Positions 23,985 to 33,526 of a stretch of DNA of 64,000 nucleotides are shown here, piece after piece. Source of the DNA: Chamaecrista fasciculata (lineage: Eukaryota > Streptophyta > Magnoliopsida > Fabales > Fabaceae). A model generated the notes under the pieces. That model was not told where the DNA came from, made no database searches, and worked only from the letters and a program-made list of their open reading frames with translations. Within the stretch, counting starts at the first letter, position 1, and the number at the start of each line of letters is the position of its first letter. The translations under genes were made by a program, and so were the position numbers. The DNA is taken from assembly GCA_003254925.1 (NCBI GenBank), contig QANZ01053422.1, positions 1 through 64,000 of the forward strand, written 5' to 3'.

Positions 23985-24560
23985 ATGTCATCCTCTTCTT
24001 CTTTCTCCAACCTCGGCCTTGGCTACTCCATCGCCATCGCCCTCGCTTTTCTCGTCCTTCTCTCCACTCTCCTCCTCTCTTCCTACATCTGTTGTCGCCG
24101 CAAGCGTACCATCAACGCTATTCCCAATCCCAACAACCCTAACAACCCTAACAATCCCTCCTCCTCCGACAACGGTATCGTTCTCCCTCGCATAATCTTC
24201 GTCGCCGAAGGCGATGGCGACGACGGCGCCGACGAAGAGAACGCCGTCGTCGGCCTCGACCAAAGCGTCATCAATTCTTACCCTAAGTTTCAGTACTGTA
24301 AGGATTCCATGGCCAGAGGCGGCGGCGGTAACACCACCACCTGCTCGATCTGTCTCTGTGAGTACAGAGAACCGGAAATGCTGAGGATGATGCCCGATTG
24401 CCACCATTACTTCCATCTCGGTTGCCTTGACGCCTGGCTTAAGCTCAACGGCTCTTGCCCTGTTTGCCGGAACTCGCCGCTTCCGACGCCGCTGTCGACG
24501 CCGCTGCAAGAAGTCGTCCCGCTCTCTCAGTACGCCGCCGATCGCAGACGACGGAGGTGA
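23985..24560 (+). CDS. ATL-family RING-H2 finger E3 ubiquitin ligase, intronless
   Basis: The frame encodes 191 residues. A single N-terminal membrane segment (about residues 13-35, SIAIALAFLVLLSTLLLSSY) is followed by a basic CCRRKR stop-transfer. The ATL-specific GLD motif is GLDQSVINSYPKF (about residue 91). The RING-H2 domain starts CSICLCEY with spacing C-x2-C-x15-C-x1-H-x2-H-x2-C-x10-C-x2-C, and has the tryptophan and PVC typical of ATLs. The C-terminus (NSPLPTPLSTPL...VPLSQYA) resembles the ATL67-ATL69 group from memory. ATLs are intronless membrane E3 ligases that recruit E2 enzymes, often in stress and defence signalling. The start is the first ATG in frame with the membrane segment. 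ATGs at 23876 and 23935 are in other frames and could be small upstream ORFs. Confidence 0.93.
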   Translation: MSSSSSFSNLGLGYSIAIALAFLVLLSTLLLSSYICCRRKRTINAIPNPNNPNNPNNPSSSDNGIVLPRIIFVAEGDGDDGADEENAVVGLDQSVINSYPKFQYCKDSMARGGGGNTTTCSICLCEYREPEMLRMMPDCHHYFHLGCLDAWLKLNGSCPVCRNSPLPTPLSTPLQEVVPLSQYAADRRRRR

Positions 24561-26156
24561 CCTTTCCTTAATTTCTCTCCCAGATTCATCCAATCCTATC
24601 AATCCAACATATGCTCCAGTTTTTTTGTTTCTTTTTTGGTTTAATTTGGGAATTGAGGGGTAAATTATATTGTTGTTCATGATTTTCGCAGAGGAAATCT
24701 GATTTTGTTGGAGTATTCTACTTCTAGTGCTAGCTGCTGCTTGGTGTAATTCATTTCAATAGGAGTCTATAATGTTATAAAATTGATTTTGGAGTTATAA
24801 TTTGCCTATGAACCACTTCTGCTTCCCTCTCTAATCATGAAGGAATGCTATCTGCATTTTCCTTCATCTGCCATAGCTCTTTCTTTCTTTCATTTCCTCC
24901 ATTTTTTCTTCCGTTTTTGTCCCTTCTCGTTGACTGAACTGAATGAATGATCACTGCTCCAATCAGTATCAAGTTTTATTAGCTTGAACCATGTTGATGT
25001 TGACTAGTGTCCATCTTCAACTCTATTCTTTTTATCTTTTTCTACACTTTACCTTTTATTCAGATAAAGCGATTGCTGCAATTTTGCTTGTCTTTTCACA
25101 CTTTTAAATTTTTTTTATTAAAATAAAAATATTAATAAATTAACAAGTTCCAACTTGCTCTCAAAATTCTCTATATTGAGCCAAATTGCAACTCCAACCT
25201 TTGGAATTAAGCTTCACGTGTCTTTTCATGGACCCTTTAACTTCGATTTGTCACTCAATGTTGGGACATGGTTTCTGCTCTTGTCCCCCCACAAATTCTT
25301 CTTCATATGAACACTTTAGAGCCTTTCTTCGTTTCATGGTTTTTCACTTGGAAAAAATTACGAATATTTACACGAAGTTGACATAATAATTAGTACATAT
25401 ATGACAAAAAAGATATAACGCTCGAGACCACTTGGAAATATTGACTTTGTATTTGATTTATAAGAGTTTCGAATACGACATAGCCTCATTTTAATGGTAT
25501 CAGTTAAAGAAAGTTGTTTCGGTGCTTGCTTGGTTGCATGTGGAGCCAGCTCGAACTTCAAGCATTGTTATGTGCAATTTGACTCAAGACTTGAACGTGA
25601 AAAAAGCGTTATTGACTTTAATACACCATATATAGACTGTTAGAATATGGAAAAAGTTGTTTGATGAAATAGTGAATACTATGGATGCTTCATGCTTGCT
25701 TGCTTTTACAGTTTGCTGCTATCAGCCTGCCTCTAGATCTGTGTAAAAAAAAAAGAAGATTACGTGTAAGAACCCTCTATAATGCGTTGACTACAACACT
25801 TTTTGCAATGTAAACTAAGTATTTGCTAAGCAAACAATGCAGAATGCTTGAATAATCCGCAAGGCTCGTTCTAATCCCTTATTATCTAGAGAGCTACTCT
25901 GAAGTCTAAACCCAGCTATTCATATTTCATATCTTTGCTCACCAATCATCATTACTGATCATACCAGATCAACGATTGCTCCGTATTCCCATGATCCATT
26001 TTCCCATTCTTATAACCATTTCGGTTTTGATGCTATGGCTCTATGAGCATTTTCTACTTGAATTGCATATGTCAGGTCACTTCATAATCTGAACCTGGGT
26101 ATGTATTGTTTGTTTGATTAGTTCTCTTTTCTCTGATGTTTTTGGTCTAAGGATAT
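24561..26156. other. Intergenic region between RING gene and methyltransferase gene
   Basis: The first 250 bp or so are probably the 3' UTR of the RING gene. The rest is AT-rich and I see no gene, RNA or clear transposon. The last few hundred bases before 26157 presumably hold the promoter of the methyltransferase gene. Confidence 0.45.
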
Positions 26157-27635
26157 ATGAAAACTTTCAGTATCCTCAGTTCAGAAGACACAGGAATGCC
26201 AAAACTGAATGTTACTACCACAAAGTTTAAAACATGGAGAGGGGTTTACTGTTCAATCTTTACACTTGGTGCTCTTGCTCTTCTCCTATCTCTTGCTAGC
26301 TTGTCTAAATTCTTCATCTCTAAGTCATTTCTTGGCACTGAATCTCTCTGCACCCATCTGAATCCTGAGGAGAGGATGTCAGAGGGAATTCAAAACGAGG
26401 CCATTATGGCAGTGCAAGTTGTAATTCATAAAATCCAACAAGAATTGCAGAGCTTGAGAAATGCAGAGCCAGAAGCAGAAGGAGAAGCATCAACATCAGC
26501 CTGTGTGTTGAAACAAAGTGCCTTTCTTGCTGATATTTTAGGACTTCTTGAGTCGGTGGAGGCATCTCTTACACAGAACCAAGGCACTCTCACTTCTCAT
26601 CCCCTCTTGGAAACGAAGAAACAACAACAACAATTGAGGGGTCCGGCTGATTACTTTCTCCGAGAGGAAATTCGCAAGTATGTGAGGATCAAGCCTAACA
26701 GACTGGGAAAACAAAATTTCATGGGGGCCAATGGGACCTTCACCAGCATTGGACACGCCTGCTTTGACATGAAGGAAGAGCTTGAAGAATACATGGACTA
26801 TGACATTGGCGAAATCTGCAACGATGATTGGAAACTAGCTCAAAAGCTCATGGTTCATGGCTGCGATCCTCTTCCGAGAAGACGATGCTTCTCAAGAGCG
26901 CCTCAACTATACAGCAAGCCATTCCCCATAAATGAGGCCCTCTGGAAGCTCCCAGATGACCGGAATGTCCGGTGGAGCCATTACCGATGCAGGAACTTCG
27001 CTTGCCTTGCTTCCAACACCACTCACAAGGGATTTTTCAAGTGTGCACAATGCTTCAACCTCACACACCATGAAATGCCAAGATGGGTAAGCTTAAATCA
27101 ATCCAATGCTTCAACTTCAAATGAGACCAGTGATTTCTTAATATCTGATGTGCTGCAAATCAAGCCAGGAGAGATCAGAATAGGGTTGGATTTCAGTGTT
27201 GGAACAGGCACTTTTGCTGCTAGAATGAAAGAACACAATGTGACCGTGGTTTCTGCAACAATCAACCTGGGAGCACCATTCAATGAAATGATAGCCCTGA
27301 GAGGACTTATTCCTCTATACTTGACTCTCAATCAACGCCTTCCATTCTTTGATAACACCTTGGATTTGATCCACACAACCAGATTTCTTGATGGATGGAT
27401 TGATTTGGTGTTGCTTGAATTTGTGTTGTTTGATTGGGATAGAGTTCTACGGCCAGGTGGGTTGCTCTGGATTGATAGCTTCTTCTGTATGAAGCAGGAC
27501 TTGAATGACTATTTGGAGGCTTTCAAAACGCTCAGGTATAGGAAGCACAAATGGGTGATTGTTCCAAAGCTTGATAAACATGATCAAGAGGTTTTCTTCT
27601 CTGCTGTCTTAGAAAAGCCACCTAGACCTTTCTGA
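26157..27635 (+). CDS. Membrane-anchored SAM-dependent methyltransferase-like protein (At1g29790-type), intronless
   Basis: A single exon encodes 492 residues (479 if the in-frame ATG at 26196, MPKLNVTTTK, is used). Type II topology is likely: a short N-terminus, one membrane segment (about residues 36-56, IFTLGALALLLSLASL), a coiled or helical stem, then the catalytic domain. Conserved landmarks are GCDPLPRRRC (about residue 235), RWSHYRCRNFACL, and a class I SAM-binding loop IGLDFSVGTGTFAARM (about residue 342). These are followed by NVTVVSATINL and the later strand VLRPGGLLWIDSFFC. Relatives are annotated as SAM-dependent methyltransferase superfamily proteins of the Golgi or endomembrane system, with substrates unknown to me. 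The broken gene at 17305 is its closest relative in the window. Confidence 0.9.
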   Translation: MKTFSILSSEDTGMPKLNVTTTKFKTWRGVYCSIFTLGALALLLSLASLSKFFISKSFLGTESLCTHLNPEERMSEGIQNEAIMAVQVVIHKIQQELQSLRNAEPEAEGEASTSACVLKQSAFLADILGLLESVEASLTQNQGTLTSHPLLETKKQQQQLRGPADYFLREEIRKYVRIKPNRLGKQNFMGANGTFTSIGHACFDMKEELEEYMDYDIGEICNDDWKLAQKLMVHGCDPLPRRRCFSRAPQLYSKPFPINEALWKLPDDRNVRWSHYRCRNFACLASNTTHKGFFKCAQCFNLTHHEMPRWVSLNQSNASTSNETSDFLISDVLQIKPGEIRIGLDFSVGTGTFAARMKEHNVTVVSATINLGAPFNEMIALRGLIPLYLTLNQRLPFFDNTLDLIHTTRFLDGWIDLVLLEFVLFDWDRVLRPGGLLWIDSFFCMKQDLNDYLEAFKTLRYRKHKWVIVPKLDKHDQEVFFSAVLEKPPRPF

Positions 27636-28258
27636 CATGAAGTAAGGGGTTTGAATCTTCTGAAGAGTAATATTTTAGTACATTTTGTACAGTTTATAGA
27701 GATATAGAAAGATGTAGAGAGAAAATATGAGTTCTATATACCTTATTATTTTAGGGTTTCTCTCTCTACCTCTTCTTAACTCTATAAACTTCACAAAATA
27801 CACTAAATATTACACTTTAGAGAATCCAAATTGGTTAAGGACCTAAAATTTGATAAAGTTCAATACTTCACTGAAGAAGATAATTTTTTGAGTATTTATG
27901 ATGAAATTTAGAAATATATTTCCGAAGAACTTTACCATCTAGAGAATTCAGATTGCTGAACTTTTCATACGTCTTATACCTTATTCTTCCTATTTTGTAT
28001 TTATTCTCTAATAGATCATATAATATGTGGATAGTTTCATACCACTCAATACAATATAGTTACATGTCATGTATTTGTTGAATAACTTTGTAACAATCAT
28101 CTAAGTTATCTAGTAGGATTACTATATAATCTTCTACTCTATGGTTGATATTGAATCCTTGTTTATCTTGGCATGATAATTAATGTTTTGTGTTAGAAGT
28201 CTGAGAGCAAATCGCTATGATTTGAGGAATCAACCACCAATGAATGAAAAGATGTCAA

Positions 28259-28260
<2 letters not shown>

Positions 28261-28298
<38 letters not shown>
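28261..28298 (+). repeat. Poly-T tract
   Basis: Thirty-eight consecutive T residues. It could be the tail of a reverse-strand retroposon, but I see no Pol III boxes or target duplication beside it. The length may be unreliable from sequencing. The surrounding 27636-28600 is AT-rich and holds the 3' UTR of the methyltransferase gene. Confidence 0.9.
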
Positions 28299-28299
<1 letters not shown>

Positions 28300-28604
28300 T
28301 GGTGCCAAGCATTATATCACTATTGTTCTGTCAAAAGTTTAATTATGCGTTTATTTTATTCTTTCCTTATAAAGGTATAGTTACGGAGCTTTTCATATTT
28401 TCCTTATTTTCTTATTTATTTAATGATTGCTGGTTATATATCAATATTTAATAAGTAATCATCTGATTGTGAAAATGAGATAACCATATTCATAAAACAA
28501 GTGGTCTATTTTTTAGGCCGATTGCCAATAATTTTGATCAAGTAAAGAAAGTTATCAAATTTATCCAAGTAAGGAGAGGAAGGCATTGGTGGCTGGATGG
28601 TAAC

Positions 28605-29195
28605 AGATAGGGTATCCGGTGGTTTTGCCACTATCTGTATCCGTATCTGTTTATCCTATCTAATATTCGTACCCTATCCATATCCGATAAATTAATATTC
28701 GTATCCGCACCTTATCCGATATTCGGTATCCGACGGATACTCGAAATATCCGAAATATCCGAAAAAATATGAATATAGGATAGGATATCCTATTTTATAA
28801 ATCGGATATATCAGGTATCCAATATCCATTATCCGCCAACTAATATAATTAAATGAAATTATTATTTATTTACATTTTAAATTTATTTTTTAAAATAAAA
28901 AATTAAATATAAAATAACTAAAATATATTATATAAAAAATATATATATGAATATAATTAATTAAATTTAAATATTTATATATAAAATGTTAAATTAAAAG
29001 TAAAATATAAAAATTAAATAAGTAATAGGGTATCGGATTTCGGATACCCTAAATATCCGTTCATTTCGGATGGATATAGGGTATCTGAGGACAATATCCG
29101 TATCCGTCCAATATCCAAAAAAAATTTAATTTTTATTATCCGTATCTGTATCCGATATCCGGTATTCGACGAATATCAGATATTTTTTCGGATGT
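28605..29195. mobile_element. Repeat rich in ATCCG motifs with inverted flanks, probable DNA-transposon relic
   Basis: Two blocks (about 28605-28850 and 29030-29195) are packed with variants of 'tatccg', 'cggata' and 'gatatccg' in opposing orientations around an AT-only centre. Blocks like 'tccgatattcggtatccgac' on the left match the reverse complement of the right block. Similar blocks occur as dispersed repeats in plant genomes. Exact ends and class are not determinable by eye. Positions 29196-29744 hold no other recognisable element. Confidence 0.5.
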
Positions 29196-29745
29196 ATATT
29201 CTAAGTGTGCTGCTAAACCATTGCCTCCCTAGTGGCTGGTAAGGAACGGGGAACCCACTCATGCCGCTTACCAGAAAAGGTGGCAGCCGTCCAACTCATT
29301 ATCTAACAGCTACCTCTTCGCCACGTGTTTCTCCCTTTCCGCCACTTTTTCATTTCAAAGTTCAAACCCTTTAATGAACTTTGATCAAATTTAAATGAAA
29401 AAAAGTTTTAATTTTCAAAAGTTGTTTTGTTTTTGGCCAACAAAAGTTGTTGATTGACAGAACATCTTCTTCATAAAAATAAAAGGAAAATGCTACCACA
29501 AAACTTACGGATTAAGTTTTAAAAGATATGTGAAAATAGCACAACAAATTATCATCATAAAACTAATAATTTGTTTTTAAATAATAACTTTTATTATTTT
29601 AAAATATTTTTATAATAATAAAATAACTTTAAATGTAATAAATATTTTTTGTTAATATTATATAATTTTAAAAGATATTATATTTATATTGACCAAAAAA
29701 AAATATAGATATACATACCGCCCCATGTTTAGGAAATAAAAATAA

Positions 29746-30896
29746 GGCCAAAGTTCTATTTTTGTCCCCCAGTTATGCTCCTTGTTCCAAATAGGTCCCC
29801 CAGTTATTTTTTGTTCCATATTGATCCCTCAGTTATGCAAAGCTTGAAAAAGTTGGTCCCTCTAACATTTTACATCCATTTTTCCGTTAAAAAAAGAAGA
29901 AAAATAAACTTTCATCCACAAAAGTTTTATTTTCTTATATTAAGGTCCTTTTCTTTTTATAATAGGATCAAAACATAAGAAAATGAAGTAAATTAAGATT
30001 TTAAGTGAATTTATCCAAAAACACAATCAATCTCTCTCTCTCTCTAAAAATCGAAAACCCATTTACCCTAATTTTTTTTTTCGAACTTTTGAGCTTAGAT
30101 CCGGCTTTGTTGGAGTTTGTTTTGAGAAATGAGTTTATGGGTACTCATTTTCGAACCCTAACGATCATTTTGCATGGATAAATTTTGAGGAAAAAGGTCC
30201 GATTTGCTGTGTTTCGAAATCGATTATTTTAGGGTTCATCCGTTCGATTTTTAGTATTTGGGGCGTTTTTGAACTTGATCTTTTGACATTGATTCATGAA
30301 AATGAATTTAAGTCGTGAAACCATCAAAACCCATGCAATATCTGATCAAAACGAGCTCAAAATCGGACAAAAATGGCGGATGAACAGTGACCCTCGCGAG
30401 GAACAAGAAGATGAGCGTTTTCTTTGATTGACTTCTTTGTTTTGGGGCATTTTGCACTTTTGGTCCATCCTATTTTGTGCTATTTTCGTTTTGGTCCCTA
30501 TTTGCATTAAATAAAAAAAAGGCACAAAAATCTGATATTTGGGTAAATTCACTTAAAACCAGAGAGAGAGAGAGAGAGAGAGAGGGGGAATCAGAGAGAG
30601 AGAGAGAGATTTATTTTGTGTTTTTGGGTAAATTCACTTAAAATCTTAATTTACTTCATTTTCTTATGTTTTGATCCTATTATAAAAAGAAAAGGACCTT
30701 AATATAAGAAAATAAAACTTTTGGGGATGAAAGTTTATTTTTCCTCTTTTTTTAACGGAAAAATAGATGGAAAACGTTAGAGGGACCAACTTTTTCAAGT
30801 TTTGCATAATTGGGGGACCAATATGGAACAAAAAATAACTGGGGGACCTATTTGGAACAAGGAGCATAACTAGGGGACCAAAATAGGACTTTGGCC
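29746..30896. mobile_element. Mutator-like element, ~300-bp TIRs and perfect 9-bp target duplication
   Basis: The element starts 'ggccaaagt' and ends 'actttggcc'. The left arm (29746 to about 30045) and right arm (about 30600-30896) are near-identical inverted copies. Directly outside, 'taaaaataa' occurs on both sides (29737-29745 and 30897-30905), a perfect 9-bp duplication. The centre is less AT-rich than the arms, has no transposase frame, and resembles a captured 5' UTR or gene fragment. A partial arm of another such element is nested at about 30440-30560. Its right end lies about 210 bp upstream of the reticulon ATG. Confidence 0.85.
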
Positions 30897-31106
30897 TAAA
30901 AATAAAAATGAAACGGCGTTTGGTCTCCGTTTCCATTTCGCAATCCTATAAATGGCACTCGTTAACCATTTCGCCACTCCAATTTCTATCACACTCGAAC
31001 TGATACACTGATATTACGCAGACTGTGACATAAACTCAATTTCAATTTGAATTTCGAAACCGAATTTAGGGCTTGCAATCTCAATCTTTGATTTCGGCCG
31101 GAGATA

Positions 31107-32704
31107 ATGGCGGAGGAATCGGTGAGTACGCTCACGGCGGAGGAGTCGTTGGTGGAGAAGTTGAGGGAGAATCTTCACGATGACCATCCCTCCTCCTCTT
31201 CCGATTCCGATTCGGAGAAGCCGGTTACTTCTTCGCTGAAGGACAAGGTGTATCGCCTTTTCGGGAGAGAGAGGCCTCTTCACTCTGTTCTCGGTGGTGG
31301 AAAGCGTACGAACACTTTACTCTACCTTTCTCAGTAATCTGCTCTTATGTTCTGTTTTCATGGTTTGCATGGTTCTATTTTGCTGATGTTGATAGATTTA
31401 GATTCATTGAGCTATTTTACCTTTGTTCATATGTGGTGCTGATTAAGATGATTATAATACACTGAGTTCGATCTTGGGTCCATGTTCATATGTAATGCTG
31501 ATTTATAAACTCCGTCGCTGCTTTATGTGAATTAATGGGCGATAAGCTATAACTTCGAACATCTTATTTGTATAAATAGGCAATAATCTTTATTGGTTTA
31601 TGATTTACTATACGCCTCATGAAACCAGACTTTTGTAGTTTTCCTTTGAAATGCTGAAGTGTTATGATTTATTATAACTGCATCTGCATAAGGGCAGTTG
31701 TTCAAATTTGAAATTTTTAGTATTTTTTAAATGGAGGTAATCCTTCAATTTGCTGATGAAATTATCCCTCAACCAAGACTTCCTCAATTGCAGCTGCTGA
31801 TGTGCTATTGTGGAGGAACAAGAAGATATCTGCCTCTGCACTTGGTGGAGCCACTGCAGTTTGGGTTTTCTTCGAGTTGCTCGAATATCACTTCATCACT
31901 CTAGTATGCCGCATTTTGATGCTATTGGTTGCCATGCTATTCTTGTGGTCCAATTCCCACACCTTTATTCGGAAGTAAGACTCAGGAACTTTGTAATAGA
32001 TTGATTGAAGCCATCCTCAACCATGTTTTGAATTAACTATTTGCATGCCCTGACCAATCTTTTTGTAGATCTCCACCTCGTATCCCGGAAGTTCATCTTC
32101 CTGAGGAACCATTGCTGCAAGTTACATCTGCTCTGATAGTTGAAATCAACCGAGCACTTGCTGTCTTGCATAATATTGCTTCTGGAAGGGATTTGAAGAA
32201 GTTCCTCATTGTATGGATTTCATCATCTTTTTTTCCCATTGCACGCCACATAATATTTAATACAATTTTATCATTACTTTGTATTTTGTTTATCTTAAGA
32301 TGATGCCTTGATATTATCTTGTTTATCTTTCGATTGGAAGCTGTGTCATCCTCTTCTATTTTGGTATTTGTGTTAGGTTATTGCTGGCTCGTGGATACTA
32401 TCAATTGTGGGGAATTGGTGCAATTTCTTGACCCTGTTCTACATATGTAAGCATAAATGATACTCAGTTTAAAATAAAGCATTTGATATTGGTATGAAGT
32501 CTTATTAATTGGATAGTTTTGACTTGGTGAGCAGCTTTTGTTGCATTGCACACGGTTCCTTTCCTATATGAGAAGTATGAGGATAAGGTAGATCCATTGG
32601 CAGAGAAGGCAGCTATGGAGATCAAAAAGCAGTATGCTGTGCTTGATGAGAAGTTCTTGAGTAAGATCCCAAGGGGTCCATTGAAAGGCAAGAAGCTAGC
32701 TTAG
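31107..32704 (+). CDS. Reticulon-like protein B (RTNLB), 5 exons
   Basis: Exons are 31107-31305, 31794-31974, 32069-32210, 32377-32446 and 32535-32704, joined in frame to 253 residues. A hydrophilic, serine- and acid-rich N-terminus leads into [33 protein letters not shown], the start of the reticulon homology domain. It is followed by two long hydrophobic hairpins (about residues 83-125 and 171-203, [20 protein letters not shown]) separated by a loop with [13 protein letters not shown]. The C-terminus ends [14 protein letters not shown] with a lysine pair near the end, as in many ER proteins. Plant RTNLBs wedge into the outer leaflet to curve ER tubules and desmodesmal ER. The start ATG follows a leader that lies just past the Mutator-like element. 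It converges on the golgin gene. Confidence 0.94.
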
Positions 32705-33526
32705 TCAATCAAAGTCAAGTTTTTAAAGTTTGTAGCATAAAATGAGAAAAAAAAAGAATAAAAAAGAGAGAGGCTCCTCCTGTTTATTTGTATGAGTTGC
32801 CAAAGCCAATATACGTTAATGTTAGAGTTGATACCTGGATGGGTATGGCGTCCATTAGGGTGCAGTGTATGATGGTGCTTTTATGCGTATGGTTTTCTCT
32901 GGCTTCTTACGTTTGTGAGGTCACTTTTTTTATGGTTCAATCGGCAAACATGGCTTCTTTTTTATATCATGCCATGCGCCTTAACTATCCCGAGATTCAA
33001 CAGATGTTATTTCTCACGACTTTTATTTTCGAGATGTTTTTGTATCTCTATAATTGTCTGTTTAGTTACTTTAGTACAACTTTCTAATTTGAATTTGTCC
33101 GTTTATCGTAAATAAATCCCAAAATAGAGATTAATTGCTGATATTGTGTGATACCATAGAGGTCATGGGATAGGTTGCTGCGTAGGTATACTTTGCATCG
33201 ACCAGGTTGATATTTAAGCTAAATGAAATATTCTACGCTTAACCACAGACTACCAAACTTATACATGATACTGGGAAAAACTCTACTATATACATTTTTA
33301 AAAAGATGACAATGTACTGACTGTATAAGCCTCGAACATCAGCGGGACTTGGGAAACCTCCAAATTGTATACGAGAATCCATGATAAGGGCAAAGAAAAG
33401 GATAGACTTTGCACTCGTTGAAGACTTTATGAATGTGAATGAATAAATTGAACGGAATTGTATGGCTACAACTCAACAAACAATGATCTACACCCTTTAG
33501 TTAATTACACAATCCAATGTTTATAC
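32705..33526. other. Intergenic region between two converging genes
   Basis: Contains the 3' UTRs of the reticulon (+) and golgin (-) genes. The 99-codon plus-strand frame at 32788 overlaps the likely reticulon 3' UTR, matches no family I know, and I do not regard it as a gene. Confidence 0.6.

Noticed and set aside
23988-24680. 230-codon minus-strand frame opposite the RING gene
   Set aside because: It is the shadow of the GC-rich RING-H2 coding exon and has no recognisable domain.
32788-33087. 99-codon plus-strand frame after the reticulon gene
   Set aside because: It lies in the probable 3' UTR, begins 80 bases after the reticulon stop, and shows no family similarity.
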